The notes under the pieces: generated by a model
Database searches by the model: none
Told to the model about the DNA's origin: nothing
What the model saw: only the letters and a program-made list of their open reading frames with translations
Part shown: positions 63,201 to 64,000 of the stretch, one piece after another
Layout: every line of letters begins with the position of its first letter
Position numbering within the stretch: the stretch's first letter is position 1
Assembly: GCA_037783545.1 (NCBI GenBank)
Contig: JBBELK010000053.1
Location: 186,001 to 250,000 of the forward strand
Direction: 5' to 3'
Source: Henricia sp. BOLD:AAB3569
Lineage: Eukaryota; Echinodermata; Asteroidea; Spinulosida; Echinasteridae
DNA length: 64,000 bases
Position numbers and translations under genes: made by a program

Positions 63201-64000
63201 GCCGGCAAGGAGTTTTTGCTAGATTCGACGATAACTCGGTTGGTTTAAACGGGAAATTGCTGAAATTCGCGGAACACGTTTGGGATATAGAGTTGTTTTA
63301 GCAGACAAAATTTGAAGTTTGTCTGGAAATTCGTTAAGTTCCAAAATAGCGACCACTTCAGACGCAATGTTTACCGAAAGCGGCGTCTGCTTGTGCGAAA
63401 ACTGTGCCGGCAAGGAGTTTTTGCTAGATTCGACGATAACTCGGTCGGTTTAAACGGGAAATTGCTGAAATTTGCAGAACACGTTTGCGATATAGAGTTG
63501 TTTTAGCAGACAAAATTTGAAGTTTGTCTGGAAATTCGTTAAGTTGTGCCGGCAGGGTGTTTTTGCTATAGCTTCGACGATAACTCGGTCGGTTTAAACG
63601 GGAAATTGCTGAAATTTGCAGAACACGTTTGCGATATAGAGTTGTTTTAGCAGACAAAATTTGCGGCGTCTGTTTGTGCGAAAAATGTTCCGGCAGAGAG
63701 TTTTTGCTAGATTCGACGATAACTCGGTCGGTTTAAACTGGAAATTGCTGAAATTTGCAGAACACGTTTGCGATATAGAGTTGTTTTAGCAGACAAAATT
63801 TGAAGTTTGTCTGGACATTCCTTCAGTTCCAAAATAGCGACCACTTCAGACGCAATGTTTCCCGAAAGCGGCGTCTGCTTGTGCAAAAACTGTGCCGGCA
63901 AGGAGTTTTTGCTAGATTCGACGATAACTCGGTCGGTTTAAACGGGAAATTGCTGAAATTTGCAGAACACGTTTGCGATATAGAGTTGTTTTAGCAGACA
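60225..64000 (+). repeat. 6,254-bp tandem duplication, copy 2 (partial, runs off the window)
   Basis: At least 3.8 kb matches the start of copy 1 in monomer order, monomer lengths and private changes. The remainder lies beyond the window. Confidence 0.85.

Larger units (their letters stand above)
21212..64000 (+). repeat. Satellite segment III, 205-bp monomers (about 210 copies), continues past the window
   Basis: Uninterrupted tandem monomers, all in the same orientation as segments I and II. Size variants include 204 bp (gtttttctag, one base lost), 206 bp (gattaactcgg at about 33184, 43196 and 53071), 207 bp (gctatagattcg), 142 bp and 139 bp. Monomer order repeats at several scales: blocks recur at offsets of 756 bp (24279/25035), 4,111 bp (21792/25903), 2,537 bp (25903/28440), 2,742 bp, 6,254 bp and about 10 kb. 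Almost every monomer carries one PmeI-type GTTTAAAC palindrome; the exceptions seen are at about 32440 and 44784. No non-satellite insertion was found. Confidence 0.97.

Noticed and set aside
368..64000. CRISPR array
   Set aside because: The regular spacing is of whole 205-bp monomers with no unique spacers and no cas genes; the context is eukaryotic.
368..64000. CENP-B box in the satellite monomer
   Set aside because: I scanned the TTCG and CCCG positions on both strands. None has the required A and CGGG at the correct spacing; ttcgacgataactcgg fails at position 9 and at the CGGG.

Overview
The window looks like animal nuclear DNA, most likely from a marine invertebrate. The evidence is tRNA-like SINE remnants, several TTAA-flanked MITEs, a Ngaro/PAT-type tyrosine-recombinase retroelement, CCAAT/E-box style promoter motifs and GT-AG splice signals. 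There are no bacterial operons or rRNA. I cannot name the phylum from sequence alone. About 86% of the window (roughly 55 kb) is one satellite DNA family with a 205-bp monomer.

Layout: (1) 1-367 is the 3' end of a DNA transposon cut by the window edge. (2) 368-3732 is satellite segment I. (3) 3733-9965 is a 6.2-kb non-autonomous DNA transposon inserted in the satellite with a TA target duplication. It carries subterminal arrays of GGGTCA/TGACCC palindromes, nested MITEs and foldback elements, two SINE fragments, and a speculative two-exon gene encoding a small secreted protein. (4) 9966-19188 is satellite segment II. (5) 19189-21211 is a 2.0-kb retroelement with the split-direct-repeat layout A1-gag-B1-A2-B2. 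It was inserted without target duplication at a GTG and carries only a broken gag-like frame. (6) 21212-64000 is satellite segment III, unbroken to the window edge.

The satellite is organised in higher-order repeats. About eight sequence types of monomer, including two internally deleted ones (142 and 139 bp) and size variants of 203-209 bp, recur in fixed orders. A 1,786-bp nine-monomer unit dominates segments I and II. Segment III shows larger, younger duplications: a 2,742-bp tandem pair, a 6,254-bp tandem pair, and a roughly 10-kb super-repeat seen three times. Private mutations shared across about 20 kb, and across the retroelement, show long-range exchange. The DNA transposon itself has been copied together with its flanking satellite: positions 1 to about 1000 match 9599 to about 10600 almost exactly.

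The most interesting signal is that the TA dinucleotide hosting the DNA transposon (gcTAgattcg in the monomer) is duplicated to TATA in 15 transposon-free monomers of segment III, in two different monomer backgrounds. That is what precise excision leaving the target duplication would produce. No intact protein-coding gene is confidently present. The abundant short open frames in the satellite are by-products of repeat homogenisation and mostly lack an ATG.
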